Source: Warburgia ugandensis
Lineage: Eukaryota > Streptophyta > Magnoliopsida > Canellales > Canellaceae
Assembly (NCBI GenBank): GCA_035236585.1
Contig: CP141127.1
Span: 61,733,495-61,797,494 of the forward strand
Length of the DNA: 64,000 nucleotides
Reading direction: 5' to 3'
In this document: positions 1 through 12,211 of the stretch, piece by piece
How positions within the stretch are numbered: position 1 is the first letter of the stretch
Layout of the letters: the number at the start of each line of letters is the position of its first letter
Position numbers and translations under genes: made by a program
Notes under the pieces: model-generated
Told to the model about the DNA's origin: nothing
The model's database searches: none
Seen by the model: only the letters and a program-made list of their open reading frames with translations

Positions 1-32
1 TGATCCTTTTTGTTTTCCTTATTGCACGAGGC

Positions 33-333
33 CCTAGAGAACAGTCTAATTGTAAGTGCGGGTACTATGTCCTGAGATACATGAGAATCCTAGTACTCTA
101 TGATGTTGGTGTCTCCTAATTGAAAAGGGTAAGACACATTTTGATGGACATAATCTTACATTTTTTCACAATTTTTTATGGATTCTAGCTCAAAAAGAAT
201 GTGTCAACTGAATTAAATATGATGTATTGTAAGTTGCTATGCTTTCTGAGTGGGCAAACAAGAAGAGTTACTCCAAAGCAAACCTTAACAAAATACAAAC
301 AAATGGTCTGAGTATGTAATGAGTTTCAATTAG
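33..333 (+). pseudogene. CACTA ORF2 C-terminus, Ulp1/C48-like protease tail
   Basis: C-terminal piece of the C48 (Ulp1/SENP-type) cysteine-protease-like protein carried by many plant CACTA elements. Bases from 33 read PREQSNCKCGYYVLRYM, the conserved block around the catalytic Cys (codon 57-59). Downstream, about 268-333, the frame gives YSKANLN...SEYVMSFN and a stop, matching the usual C-terminus of the family; a frame slip lies between the two parts. The same block recurs at 47821-48117. The His and Asp parts of the active site would lie outside the window. Not functional as seen. Confidence 0.75.
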
Positions 334-750
334 AACAAGTGGAGGAATTACGTCAATGTAAATTACCTTATCCACTAATAAAATATTTTTCCCTTGATAT
401 GCATGTGTTCCTCTAGTTTCATTATTTTCATTGAAGTATTTATATTTTATGGGATGAATGATGGGAAGTTGGAGTGTGGCAATAAATATATATTTGTGTA
501 TGGATGGGTACTTGTAAATGAAGTGAATGTATTGTGGTATCTTTTATCAAGTCTCTTCAAGATAGGGAAAGGCTACGTATTTCTTATATAGATGTGGATG
601 GATGATGAATTTGGATGTTTTATCAAATGTGGAAGTGAATCTATGTTTCTTTTTATGTGTTTAAAGACTAGAATAATAATGTAGTATATAGTACATTGAA
701 TGTGTGTAGGAATGCCAATAGTGATTGTAGTGTAAATAAAAGAAAAAAAA

Positions 751-1118
751 AATCTTCAAGAACTTTTAAAGTCAGATTTTGAATTTTGATTTTAAAAGTC
801 AAAAATTGGGATTTCAACTTTAAAAGTTTCTAGCTTCTTCTAGAATTCTAGACTTTTAAAGTCGGTTATCCAAATCTGACTTGAAATGGTATCCACAATT
901 AAGGACTTTTCTAGTTGAAACTATAAACTGACTTTAGAAGTCCAGCAAATTTTAAGTGAGGTTCCCACTAAACCAACTTTAAAAGTTATACTTTTAAAGT
1001 TATTTTTCTCCAACATCTTTTCTTACCGATTTCCAAAGTCGACTAGACAGAAGTTGCTTTGATAACCGACTTCTATTAATATTTTTAACTAGCTTTAAAA
1101 CCCTCTTGTGCAGTAGTG
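751..1118 (+). repeat. CACTA subterminal repeats and 3' terminal inverted repeat
   Basis: Many direct and inverted copies of gacttttaaagtc-like words are packed into about 350 bp before the TAGTG terminus. In the family such motifs bind the element-encoded TNPA-like protein. The same word fills 21480-22030, 40290-40560 and 48290-48600, so it marks related CACTA elements across the window. Confidence 0.75.
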
Positions 1119-1473
1119 AAGACCAAGACTCCTAATCTTGGTATCCAATATACTGTTAGAGCTCTTACTTAGTATGGGATGTGAATTAAACATAATGAGG
1201 ATGTTATCCCAATTCTCATAGGCAATGTCTGTAGTAAGCTATAATGTTGTTCCGTCTTATTAAAGAGAGGGCATGCTCTAAAAGAAAATTCATCCTTTTT
1301 AGCTTTAACTTCATTGCCTCAGTAATAAAAACTGGTGTTTCTTGTCCATATAAATTGGTTATGAGAATAAAGGTATCACCATACAAGGTAAACATATGAG
1401 GGAAATGCCAAATATGTGTTATGCATCTTGTATAACCGGTACTATTGTCATATTCTTCTAAATGAGACTCTAG

Positions 1474-2480
1474 TTAAGGGTAATATTCCTTCATCAATCT
1501 CTAATTACTAGAATTTAGTTCAATACCATCTAGTTCGGCAATTAGGTAGGCACCAATGGAGAAGAACCTTTGGATGATGAAGGGGTTATCCCATTTTGGC
1601 TTGATTTTTCCTTTAGAGTGGTGGGAGATAAAAATTGCATATTTCTTGAAGGACCACAACTCAACCCTTTTATTAAATGCTCTTAACATTGCTTTCTTAT
1701 AGGCTTCTAAATTTTTTTGAGCCTTGAGATGGACTTCGTCAAACGAGTCCAACTCAGTTAGTCATAAGGTGATAGATTGATATTCTAGTGAATGATCTTG
1801 TGGAGTGACCCTAAGAGTTGGGATTTGAATTTCCAATAGTAATTCAGTTTCATAGACAAGGGAGCATGGAGTTGCACCTCTAGTAGTTTCACAAGTCATT
1901 CTATAAGACCATAAGGATTCTAGGCATTTATCTCTCTAGCCTTGTTTCATTCTTGAGACATATTTCTTAAGTATCTTGCATAAGCATAAGGTCTTCTTAA
2001 AAGCCATTTCTAGGCCGCTAGTTCTAAAGTTCTATGCTATTGAGAACTATTATTCAATGTGGTACACCTTATATAACTGAGTGCCGACTACGTTGTTGGA
2101 TGTCATTCCAATATAGGAACTGATTTGTTTTGGGAATCCAAATTGGTAAATAATATGATGCAAAATAAACTTAATGAATTTAAGCTAGTGACTTCCACTA
2201 GAAGTAATCAGTTGCTACTAAAATGTACATGTGCCTTGCTGATGATGACAAACTAATTGGTCCAATAATATCAAAACCCCAAGCATAGAAAGGTTATGAT
2301 GTTGCTGTTGGATATAGTGGTCCTGGGTATGATGAATAAAATTGGCAATTTGTCACACATTGCATCTGTTGGAAAATTTCATAGCATCAACAATCATAGT
2401 AGGCCATTAATATCCCATTCATTTTACTTATAGATGTAGCTTGGACTAAACTAATGGGCTCAACATGCACTAACATCTAC
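1474..2480 (-). pseudogene. gypsy integrase remnant
   Basis: Integrase would insert the retrotransposon cDNA. On the minus strand, about 2450-2350 gives a degraded zinc-binding/linker block ending in FYAWGFDIIGPISL, the start of the catalytic core with its first Asp (the family has W-G-x-D-x-I-G). About 2230 gives YILVATDYF. The last piece, 1501-1752, has AFNKRVELW, HHSKGKIKPKWDNPF and AYLIAELDG, the usual C-terminal domain, followed after one stop by KEYYP and the terminator at 1474. Stops and shifts occur throughout, so this is a pseudogene. Confidence 0.75.
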
Positions 2481-2899
2481 TTATTGAAGATGTTGTTATG
2501 CTTCTTCATGGGACAAACATTGAAGTAAGATTTCATCATATGAGCTTCAAATCAAGATGCCATTTAGGTTAGTAAAATGCTGGAGCCCATCATCAAATTT
2601 TAGTCCATGATTGTTGACCAATCGACATCTCACCTTTTATAATATAATCTATAAAGGGTTTTCTCCAATCCATGGGGTCTGACTCAATAGCCATAATAGG
2701 TTCATGTTGTTCAATATTATTTGTTTTTTGTACTAAATCTTTGAAATTTTTTACTACTTGGTGAAGTATCTAGCGTCACTCTTGAACAATGACCTTGATT
2801 TCATCTTTTGTTGTATGTTGCCAAAGTTGCAACAAGTTTAACTAGAGTATCTGCATAATTATCTTGATATTTGGGCACATGTGAAAGCTTAATATTATC

Positions 2900-3180
2900 A
2901 AAATTCTTCATAAGTTGCCGAAATTTGTTATAATATAATTGCAATTGATCTTTGTGGACTTATTAAACGACAAGTTATGAATCACAATATATGCATAGTT
3001 GACTGGCATTGAGATTGGATACTATTTCTAGGCCCAAAATAAGTGCTTAATACTTAGTTTCATTACTGGTACAAGTCAGTGTGACTTTAAAGGCAATTAA
3101 CAAAATATGTTTATCTAGAGACATTAGAACAACTCAAAGTTCTATGCCTTGGGATTGGGAAGCACCATCAAAAAATAATT
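2900..3180 (-). pseudogene. gypsy RNase H remnant
   Basis: Minus-strand translation gives FFDGASQSQG (first catalytic Asp block), then TSNETKY.ALILGLEI, which matches the N-x-A-E-Y-x-A-L-I-x-G-L block of gypsy RNase H, then IYCDS. Stops interrupt the frame. It sits between the RT and integrase remnants, as expected for a gypsy pol. Confidence 0.7.
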
Positions 3181-3879
3181 TTCAAAAGGATGTAATCATG
3201 ATGACAAGTATATTTTCATTTTGAGAAATTGTTGTTCAATAATGAATCAACAAAGATAGGGTGAGCTACTAAAAACTCAACCAAGACTTGTCCTTTTACT
3301 ACCTTTTGAGAGATATAGGTGATCTCAAACTCTGATAATAATGGTGCCTATTTAGCAAGACATCCTAACAAGGTAGGCTTGGTCACAAGATATTTCAAAG
3401 GATCAACCTTAGAAATGAGCCATAGTGAATGAGATATGAGACAGTGTCAAAGTTTTTGGACTACAAATATCAAGGTGAGATATTGTATTTTCTTTATGTT
3501 CATCATTCACTTGAGCTAACATAGCATCGACAGGATCATTAAGGGCTGCTATATGAAGGATGAAAGGTCTATTATTCTTACGGGATGCCGAAACTAGTGA
3601 TTTAGCAATTATTGCTTAATGCTATCCAAAGCAGCTTGACAGGTCCATATAAATGAGGCATTCTTTTTTACAATTGGGAAAAATGGTTGGGTCACCTAAA
3701 TAAATTGGCTATGAACTATTTGATATTCCTCAAGGTTGAACAATGATGCAGAGGAATTTCCTAGAGCTTACTCTAAAAGTGCACTTAGGATGCTTCATCT
3801 TAAGTTGATACTTTCATAAAGGCTAGAATACAATATCTAAATCTTTTAAATGTGATTGTGATTGCCTCAATTTAATTGT

Positions 3880-4300
3880 GATTGTGGATGATCATGGCCT
3901 TTTAATAGGTTGCACCAGAATTTTTAAGGCCAAAGGAAAATCTTTGTTGCAAAAAATGCCCTCACAAGTACAAAAATCCTTACATTCTTCATCACAAGCA
4001 TCCATTTTTACTTGGTTATAGCCAAAAGATCCATTCATGAAAGACAATCTTTCATAACTGATAGTACCATCCATAAGTATCTTGGCAATTGGCAAAGGGA
4101 AGTCCATAGGACATGTTGCATTTAAGTTGTGAAAATCAATGCACATGTGGATTTATCCTTTCATTTTTTGGATTGGAACAATATCAATGATCCACTTGCG
4201 ATACTTAACCTCCCTAATGAAGTTGGCTTCTATGAATTTTTCCACTTCAACTTCAATTTGTTGTTGTAATTCAAGCTTGAAGTGTATTTGGGGCTATTTC
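3880..4300 (-). pseudogene. gypsy reverse transcriptase remnant
   Basis: N-terminal part of a Ty3-gypsy reverse transcriptase. The 84-residue open piece at 3892-4146 has CIDFHNLNATCPMDFPLP and LSFMNGSFGYNQVKMD, the family's palm block (S-F-x-D-G-x-x-G-Y-N-Q) with the catalytic Asp replaced by Asn. Upstream on the same strand FIREVKYP precedes it. The (Y/F)xDD block that should follow is not recognisable, so the domain is both truncated and inactivated. Confidence 0.8.
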
Positions 4301-5210
4301 ATAGGATTTTTTAAGAAATTAATAGCTAATTTATATACAGCTAATTGAGGGTCTAATCTAGGAATCTCATGATACGTCTAAGCAAAGACATACTTATCAC
4401 TTTTAAGAGAAGTTACATAATCTTACTTCTCTAATTCAGATAAGGAAACACTTATAAAAGTAGGCCTTGATTCACTTCTTGCAAATCATCACGAGGTTTC
4501 TCCACCATCCTCTAATGCCTTTTGGACATGAAGAGCAAACTCACCTTCATCCTTCTGGGAGGAGCTGCTATCCTTTGATTGCATCATCAAAGAGGAAACA
4601 TACAACTTTTGTAACAGTATGGTATTCGTATTTGCAAGAGTGATGATAGCTAACACCATTCTTAGAGGGTTAGAATCTAATCCCTTAATACAAAGTATAT
4701 TTCTGGTCCTTTGTAAGCATGACTTCATACCAAGGTAGAGCTCTTTTGTAATCTGGATCAAAACTCACTCTTTGCATCGAACACAACAATTGTTTGCTAT
4801 AGTGCACTTCAGATAGATTTCTGGATTATGTTATTGGTATCTCGACCTATTCTAGAGGGTCTTCAATATTTAAATCGTCTAAGGGAGGCAATGGCTTAAT
4901 GATGTTGCTGAGCCATTGTATGCCCGATTCATTAGGATATGATTATCAAGTACTAGAAGCCTTAATGAGATAGAATGTAGTATTGGCTATATGAAACTTT
5001 GTAGCTCCAAAAAGATATTGGTCATCCCAAACACACTTCGCTAGGCCATCCTTAATGTAATTAAACATTAATAGAGGGTTGATGAGACTATTTAATTGTC
5101 ACAGAACGATGGACATCCAAATAGTGCATTATATGATGCATCGACATCTATCATGTGTAATAGGGCTTCTAAGTCTATGGTCCTTACTTTTGACTTCTTT
5201 GATCAAAACC

Positions 5211-5453
5211 TTACGTCATAAGGTTGTTGTTAATGAGGTCACTCTTACTCATGCCATAAAGGAATAAGGATTGTAAGGGAAGTAAATTGATGGCAAAGCA
5301 ATAGTCAATCATGATTTTAGTTACCACTTTATTAACCAATTCAACCAATTTAAATAACGGTCTATTAGGTGATTTCATACCAGACAAGATGTCACTATCA
5401 TTGAAAATGATGGATGTGAATATGCTCATGCAGCCATACTCGCACACTTTCAC
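5211..5453 (-). pseudogene. gypsy aspartic protease remnant
   Basis: Eighty-residue open piece with RPLFKLVELVNKVVTKIMID followed by YCFAINLLPLQSL. This aligns with the Tat-type retroviral-like protease block (I-L-V-D-G-G-S-A-V-N-I-L-P). The active-site D-G-G-S has become D-Y-C-F, so the enzyme is dead. Its position upstream of RT on the minus strand agrees with gag-PR-RT order. Confidence 0.65.
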
Positions 5454-7219
5454 CTGGTGAACTTTAGCAATCTGTAAATCAAGGCCCTTAGGTTGTTAAT
5501 GACTGCATGAGGTAGCTCAGGTGACATCATTAGTGCACAGATACGCTCATAGAAGTGTGAACTTTCTTTAAATGTGCAGCGGCATTATTTTGAGGGGATT
5601 AGAACTCACCCTTAATTCCTGCAGTACATTGCCTCGTGCCCATTTTTCTTAATTTTGCAGCTATGGTCTTTGTTGTGATGTGACACTAGCTGCAATTGGC
5701 ATCCTGACCTCAACCTGAGTTGTAATTTTCGGGAGGTATTAGCATAAAAAATATAAGTCATATAACATAATGTATTATTACCCTGAGTACAAAAGTATTA
5801 GGCTACACTACTTTGAACAGAGGCGAATACATATTCGTCTTAGTGGACTCACCGATGCTATTACCAATCTTGAAGCCCATGAGCATCATATGCTCAAAAG
5901 CCTTATCATGTAGCTGAGAAAAGGGTCAAAAAGAAGATAGTGTGAGTATCAATTCATGGGTTATATGTACTTGGGATGGCATGTATGCATTCCTGTGGTC
6001 ACACCTTATTATTTGCTTTTGGCAATCAATTTCGATGGGATCTACATGATCATGGTGTTGGTAATGAGTGGTGGGTCTACCTCGACAACAATGGCATCTT
6101 TGTGGTCCAGAGGATAGTTACTTAAAAATCGAAGGAGATTCTTCTGGCCCTCTGTGAAAAGTCCAAAGGGTAGTCTCTTGTACGAAGCTCCTGCATATAT
6201 GGGTCCGAGAAAGTGGCGAACCAGAATGGGTCACTAGTATGCAGCCTTATCTTGCATTGCAAGAGGCTGTTTCCACTCTTCAAACCCATGACCTCAAGGT
6301 CATACAACAACAATTTTAATGTTACACCAAGGCTTCCCTTTGTAGAAAGTCTGCAACTTCGAAAGTGGTGAGACTAAGTGCAGTAAGGCAATTGACACTT
6401 AAGAAGATGTTGATTGCCGATTCTCGAGATCAGCTAACCTAAAATTGCCTAATGTTCTAGGTGACAGAGAGGTTAGGATATACTCTAGCATAACTAGTGT
6501 GTAGATTTGAGATGCCATTGTATATTTAGGAGACATAAGAGTGTACTCTTGTGACAATGATATGATAACTGTCTTGACAAGATACGAAAATATTGTTGGG
6601 TTGTATGTCATTGTCACTGAGGTATCTTCACGCGATGACTTGGATGAGCTAGATGGAGAAAGCCATCCACAATAGTTCTGTTGTTTCTTTTTACTAGTGA
6701 TAATTTGCTAGTTGTCAGTTATATCAGCTTCTGGAGCAAGAGTTGGCGTAGATGGCATGGAGAGAGGCCTTTCAGCACATTATCAACATCCACGCCATTT
6801 TGAAGTTGTTCATTAAGAAGATGAACTTGTCTTTCATCCTCCAACTCAGATATGGAATTTGAGTCTTGTGTCATTGGTTTCCATGGCATGTGGCTGAACC
6901 ACTCCTAGCTTTATACTAGCGTAGGATTCGTTTGTGCAAACATGTGCCTAATCATCCTTGATCTTTTTATCTTAGCTACTCTTGTAGAAATTTGTTTCTG
7001 GAAACTAGTTGTGGGGACTGCCAATCATGAATCGGAATATCATCAAAGTCATCTTCCAATTTATAGTCATAGTTTGACTCTAATTCTTCTAGGGGAAGAA
7101 TCATCACCTCATGGAGGTAATTCATTTGTAGGTAGTTGGGAATGTTGCCATGAGGTAATTTGACTATCAGCAATTGGGAAGGTAATTTGACTCTCTAGGC
7201 ATGTCATGTTATGCTGAGA

Positions 7220-7600
7220 CTATATTCTAGTCTCCTTCATAATTATTTGGATAGGAATAGCACCAAGAGGTAATTTAACTATTGGCAGATGGAAAAGTGA
7301 GGCTTCTTTTGGTAGATCTGAGGTTTTCTCTAGAGCTTCAAGTAGGTGGAGGATACTGGGAATTTCTAGATTTTGAAGTTCCTCAAATGAATTAGAGAGA
7401 GGAGCTAATGTAATTATGTTAGAAGAGGCTTTTCTTCTTTTTTTTTCCCTTTTCACCTCCAAGGTTCTGTCATCAATGTGATCTTGAATCTTATTCTTGG
7501 GAATGCAACACTTTTTCAGGGTACGGCTAATGAGCCTATGGTACGTGTAGTATAGTGCGTCATCAACCTTATTGGATTCCATGGGTCTCCTAGACTTCGG
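7220..7600 (-). pseudogene. gypsy gag/pre-protease remnant
   Basis: The 120-residue open piece (7220-7582) contains YTYHRLISRTLKKCCIPKNK, matching the Tat-type gag C-terminal block Y-C-x-Y-H-R-x-x-x-H-x-x-x-x-C-x-x-x-K that precedes the protease. The His and second Cys are partly preserved. The rest is charged and low in complexity. A similar phrase, VKLPLGAIP / VKLPHGNIP, occurs here and again at 6976-7173, suggesting a small internal duplication. Further upstream on the minus strand (to about 8.7 kb) I see no recognisable gag core. Confidence 0.5.
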
Positions 7601-8731
7601 CTTCTCGAGACATTTGGTTCCTAAGTCCTTAAGGGTGGGTGGAACATTTTTGTTCTAAGAAGCTATAATTCCTTTATTTTCAAAGAGAACCTTGATTGTG
7701 CATCTCATTATTGTATCTTCTTTTCCCTTGTTGACACTGGAAAGAAGTTTTAGTCAGCACTGTGGAAGGAGCACAAGAGGATGGCTATGTTATCACCCTT
7801 TTCTGCTCTCTTCTTGTAATAATAGGGACACGAGATCTTGTTGGATGTATGACCTTGTCTCAGAATCACTAGGATGTCTCTTAAGAAAATTCTCAATTGT
7901 TGTATGAAGACAACAATTGTTTGAAGTTGTTGGACACATTATTTAGTAGTAACAATGTTGTGTCACTGTTTAAGTTCTTAGTGCATGTTTATAGTTTAAG
8001 TTCCACTTGTAGTTCAAGGTCTCAGCACACATTTGCACCACATCTTTTTTGGATGAGTTCCTGAGGGCATAGGAGACTTAGTTCCTCCATCATGAGACGA
8101 AGTCCACCACTATAACAATTGGTCTCATAACTATCTCAGGCAGCTTAGCAATGGTCACATTCACTTCATGCTATAAAAGAGAGTGAGGAATGATTTCTGC
8201 ATATGTTCCACATTAGGAATAGTGGTAGGACCTAGGTTATGAACCTTGTAAATGCCTCCATGATAGGGTTGCATTAAACTACCATACTCATCAAGATCCA
8301 TTCTTGGCCCTAACATTGATCATTACCTTTAATTCCTTTGAAGGAGGGAGATTGATATTGGTTGGTGCCTTTGAAGTGGCACTTTTGTTGGTTTTTCAAC
8401 TACTACCTTGTGAAGTGGAGTTCATGCTATTGCTAGCACATTTTGTAGCACCGTTCAATGTTGCACCCTTGATAAGGAAAGAAAGGTTACAACCCTAAGA
8501 ATGAGAACTAATGCCATTACTAGCTCTTTCAATAACAACTTTAGATGGTTTCCTCGTAAAGGAGAAGGTGGTGCCACTACCTTGAAGAGGAGATCTCAAA
8601 GATTTGGTCTTGGCCTTGAGTGTGATGTACAAGTTGATCACATTAGTTGGGATATTGACTAAGGTGACTAGCATGAGGAAACAATGAATGTTCTTAGTTG
8701 TGGTCTTAGATGTCATTGAGTAAATCTCCAA

Positions 8732-9582
8732 GAAAAATTAATGTGACTTCAAAATGAAAGGAGACATATGTCCCACTAAGCATGCCTGAAAAATGTGTAC
8801 GAGTTACACATGCCTATTTCATACATTAGCAATAAGCAAAAGAATAAAAAAAAGAGTACAAATTTCCCCCACTTGTGGGTTTTTATTAATCAAGTGGAAG
8901 TGAGTACATATATCCAACCCTTTGAGTTGTTAATTATATGTCATTATTCATATACTGACTATCATTCACATTTCTTGATTACATGACATAGTGCTAACTC
9001 TAAAATGAGTCATTAATAGGTTTGATGGGAGCCATTAAGCAAAACAGAATCATATGCAAAGTATGACTAGCCATGGAGAGGTCCAAATGATAATATATTA
9101 TGAGATTCCCAAGATGACAAGGTTATAAGCCTGCATGGTGTTGACAAGCAAATATTCAAGCTATGAAACTTGACAACCATGATTTATGCCTAAGTTAAGT
9201 CAAGTAGATAGTATGTCAATGCAAACCAAGGCTTAATGTTTAGCCAAAGGTCAACTTAGACTTGAATGATATAAGCTTGGATGGTCAAGCACTTGGATAA
9301 TAACACCATGACTAAGACAATAGTGATCTAAGGTTCATAATAGTTAGCTTTAGGCATCACAATAAATGGACAAGGGCTTCAAGGGTACAAGACAAGATCC
9401 TAGAGAGTATATAACTTAATGGGTAATAGCTAGACTTCCAAGGGATCGAAGCCATGTCACAACTTTAAGGAGCATATACGAAAACTTGCAATAGCTAAAA
9501 TCCTAGGAGTATAGATTGGCTAGACCTAGGCTCAAGTTTCTCCTATGCATCTGAAATAGCAAGAAAATATAGTTTCTCACCT

Positions 9583-9586
<4 letters not shown>
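8732..9586. other. No gene seen; probable retroelement leader
   Basis: No recognisable coding region. Compositionally ordinary and AT-rich. By position it would be the untranslated leader of the minus-strand Tat-like element, but nothing in the sequence proves this. Confidence 0.35.

Positions 9587-9668
<82 letters not shown>
9587..9668. repeat. (TG)n(AG)n compound microsatellite
   Basis: Uninterrupted TG dinucleotides to 9630, then AG dinucleotides to 9668. It generates an artefactual minus-strand open frame rich in Thr-His and Leu-Ser, which should not be annotated as a gene. Confidence 0.95.
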
Positions 9669-9672
<4 letters not shown>

Positions 9673-9998
9673 CTAAACTTCTTGAGAGCCTTTTCCTGAA
9701 TCTGAATGTGATTCTTAACTTGATTCTAGGTTTGGGATGAAGGGGAGAACCTCTATTTCTAGCTTGGAGTATCCAAGTACTTATTTTGGATAGCCAATGA
9801 GGATGAGACATCAAAATATTAACTACCATACTTGTGGTGCCGAAGAGAAGTGTGCTTGTAATGCTCGGTACCAATTAGAGGACTGCTTAACATCGGTCAA
9901 GGTAATTTCGTATCATAATTTTATCTAGTGATTATGTAACCATCATAGGGTAGAGGCATTGGTGTTCTATGTAGCATCGTCACACCAGAGACTTTGGC

Positions 9999-10210
9999 TT
10001 GAGGCAATTCAGATAGTTTAGTCCAACGGTGTCAAATGCCATTTTGAGGCAATTCAGGAGCATCCAATGCCAAACACCATCTTGAGGCCATTTGGGAGCG
10101 TTCACCACTAGTGGTGTCGGATGCCATCTTGAAGCAATTTGTGTGTTTATCCAATGTTGCTAGTGTTAACTTCTACTTTTGAGGCCTTTGTGGTCATCCA
10201 ATGCTAGTGG
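9999..10210. repeat. Degenerate tandem repeat, about 45-bp units
   Basis: Five diverged units, each beginning ttga(g/a)gc and carrying words such as ggtgtcaaatgccat and catccaatgc. Unit starts fall at 9999, 10044, 10082, 10129 and 10179. No protein or known element is apparent. It lies just right of the Tat-like remnant and may be part of that element's LTR. Confidence 0.6.
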
Positions 10211-10679
10211 TTCTATACTCTTCTTTGGGGGAAAAACTCGTGACTAGTGCCACTTTCGTTGTATCTAGTTCCAACTTCTGGGACAAAAATGCTTGTCAAG
10301 TGCTGAATCTTTAGGTTCACTTTTTCTACTTTAATAGGCCCTATTTGCCTTAGGTTATGACTCCACCTCATAATTACTTAAGTTCACAAGAATCTAGGTT
10401 AAAGACTTAAATAAAATCATTAGAAAGAACAAGTTAGCATTTAGTTCTCATCTCCAAAATTAGAATACTATTTTAAATTAAAAAACATCTAAATTGAACA
10501 AATCATCTCTAATCACTATAAAATCATAAAATTCTAACCTAGTGTAAGATAATAAAAGCCTTTTAAGCATGTGGGAACCTAAAATATGTCCACACCTCTT
10601 GACTCTAATTTATACAGCCTTTTATCTTCCTTATCCGGCATCATGAAACAAGAGTTTAGTACTTCATAGAGTGCCAGAA

Positions 10680-11150
10680 ATTGTCATTGCTTGAAATCAA
10701 AGATATGTCTAGTGATTCCAAGGTCCAAAGTGACCTCGTTGCTAATGCAAATATAAAAACTCGAGACAACTTCTTTCTTTTTATGAGATGCATTGAAGAG
10801 TAGCACATTGTTGTTGCTGAAGTGTTGTTTCACCAACCCAAATATCCGTTCAAAAGAATCGTTTGTCCCCACTTCTCTCATTGTACCGAATTTGTTCAAT
10901 TTTGCAATATCTTGCCACACGGAAACTTTGGTACTCAGTCTCTTATCACCGGCTTCCCACCAGTATGATACAGTGTCATATTTCTTCTAATGACCTCATC
11001 AAAAGCCTTGGTAGTCCTCTCCCAATCGCCACGACCATTTAACAAGCATTGCTTCATTTATAATACTTAGTCTTTTTATTCTGATTTCTCCAAGGTGCTT
11101 CCGGAGGCTCACATCTTTCTATCTAGCTACGTGATAATGTCTCTCTTCTT
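10680..11150 (-). pseudogene. LINE reverse-transcriptase C-terminal remnant
   Basis: Minus-strand translation from about 11100 gives EAMLVKWSWRLGEDYQ, then KYDTVSYWWEAGDKRLS and VSVWQDIAKLNKFG, followed by a weakly conserved tail to 10684. This is the order seen in plant L1-type LINEs after the polymerase core (A-L-L-x-K-W-x-W-R-x-G / K-Y-G / G-V-x-x-W-K-x-I). A frame shift lies near 11000. No endonuclease or catalytic core was found nearby, so only the 3' part of the element is present. Confidence 0.55.
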
Positions 11151-11859
11151 GCAAATCATTCTAAAGGCGCCTCTTTTAAATGGATTCCATGGTATGAAGA
11201 CATTTGAAAGTGAAAAAGAAGTAAATGGGAAGGCTAGAGCATACCAATTTAACAAGAGTGACTCTTGCTCCAAATGAAAGTGAGTTTCGCTTCTAAGATG
11301 TCAATCTTCTCTGCATTCTAGCAATAATTGGGTCCCAAAAACCTTTGGGGGGTTGGCCAGTGCAAAGTGGCAACCCAAGGTAAGACATTGGCAAGGTGGC
11401 AATCAAGAATCCCAAGGATAACTCTGAATCCCAAGCAAAGTGTCAACCTCTATTGCATGATACTAAATACCATAACTTTGTAGTAGAAAGTGGGCGCCTC
11501 GAAAATTTCTGAATCCCAAAACCTCATCTATTGGAGAAAGATATTTGCATTAAGAATTACGTAATGTTAGGCCCAAAATATGACCGGTTTAATCATGCCA
11601 CTTGGTTCTTAACCATCTTATTCGTCAGATGACAGTAGCCTGGATAGTTCATAATGTTCAAAAATAAGTGGGATAAAAACCTGAGCAATTAACTAGGCCT
11701 ACTTTTGGGGCATTGCTCATCCAAATCGGATCTAGATGATCATTGGTTTCGATCTAATTTGGGCACGCACCTGATGGTGCAACTTCCGTGTGAAACGCTT
11801 CCGAAATGGTGAACGACTTTCAAACGTTTACGCCCAAGTGTACTTTACCAATGATGAAG
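11151..11859. other. No gene seen
   Basis: No coding region, structural RNA or repeat recognised. A short plus-strand open frame at 11095-11277 overlaps the LINE remnant and has no family features. Confidence 0.4.
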
Positions 11860-12211
11860 GCTAAATCAAAGTGAGGGTAAACACTTGTAGTCAAAGTGCT
11901 CTAACTTTTTGCATGGCCGGTTCACTGATAGATGATCTATCTAGTTTATCTAATTGCTTTGGCATGGGTGTTTCTTAATCCAAAAATCATGTATTTTGAC
12001 TTATCATAAGAAAATGTTATTTCTTTTTAAATATACACTGTTGCTTATTTCTAGTCGTCCGTGAAAAGAAGAACTCTTTAGATGTTAGAATCATCCAATC
12101 AGTATAATTTTTAGACTAAGATACATCTAAAACCAAAGTAATTAGATAAACTAAGTAGATTATCTACAAGTGAACCCCTTTATTCAATAAATTAGATGGC
12201 TTTGATTTAGC
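11860..12211. mobile_element. MITE-like inverted-repeat element, copy 1
   Basis: About 352 bp bounded by gctaaatcaaag and its reverse complement ctttgatttagc. A second pair of arms lies inside: ggttcact.gatagat near 11920 and its complement near 12175, including the shared word tagtttatctaatt. AT-rich, non-coding, foldback-capable. A sister copy of nearly the same length lies at 12853-13203. No convincing target-site duplication is visible, so the superfamily is not assigned. Confidence 0.65.

Larger units (their letters stand above)
1..1118 (+). mobile_element. CACTA (En/Spm) transposon, 3' end
   Basis: Right-hand end of a CACTA DNA transposon that enters from outside the window. It holds the tail of the C48-protease-like reading frame, an AT-rich 3' region, then dense actttaaaagtc-type subterminal motifs, and ends in cagTAGTG at 1114-1118. 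The last 40 bases are the reverse complement of the 5' terminus at 48260 (both read cacta(c/t)tgcaca inward), which fixes the family and the boundary. A 3-bp duplication, aag, may follow, but the left end is not in view. Everything to the right is an unrelated gypsy element. Confidence 0.8.
1119..9876 (-). mobile_element. Tat/Ogre-like Ty3-gypsy retrotransposon remnant
   Basis: Degraded gypsy-type internal region transcribed right to left: gag near 7.2-7.6 kb, protease near 5.3 kb, RT near 4.1 kb, RNase H near 3.0 kb, integrase 2.48-1.47 kb. The domain order and the integrase end (K-E-Y-Y-P, no chromodomain) fit the Tat/Ogre branch rather than chromoviruses. I found no LTR pair. The left LTR may be lost at the junction with the CACTA element at 1118. 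On the right, a minus-strand ttggtaccgagcatta at about 9859-9874 resembles a primer-binding site for initiator tRNA-Met only loosely. The right boundary is therefore tentative. Confidence 0.6.

Noticed and set aside
9859-9874. Primer-binding site for initiator tRNA-Met of the Tat-like remnant
   Set aside because: ttggtaccgagc needs a gap and a mismatch to fit, and no adjacent LTR pair was found; mentioned but not annotated.
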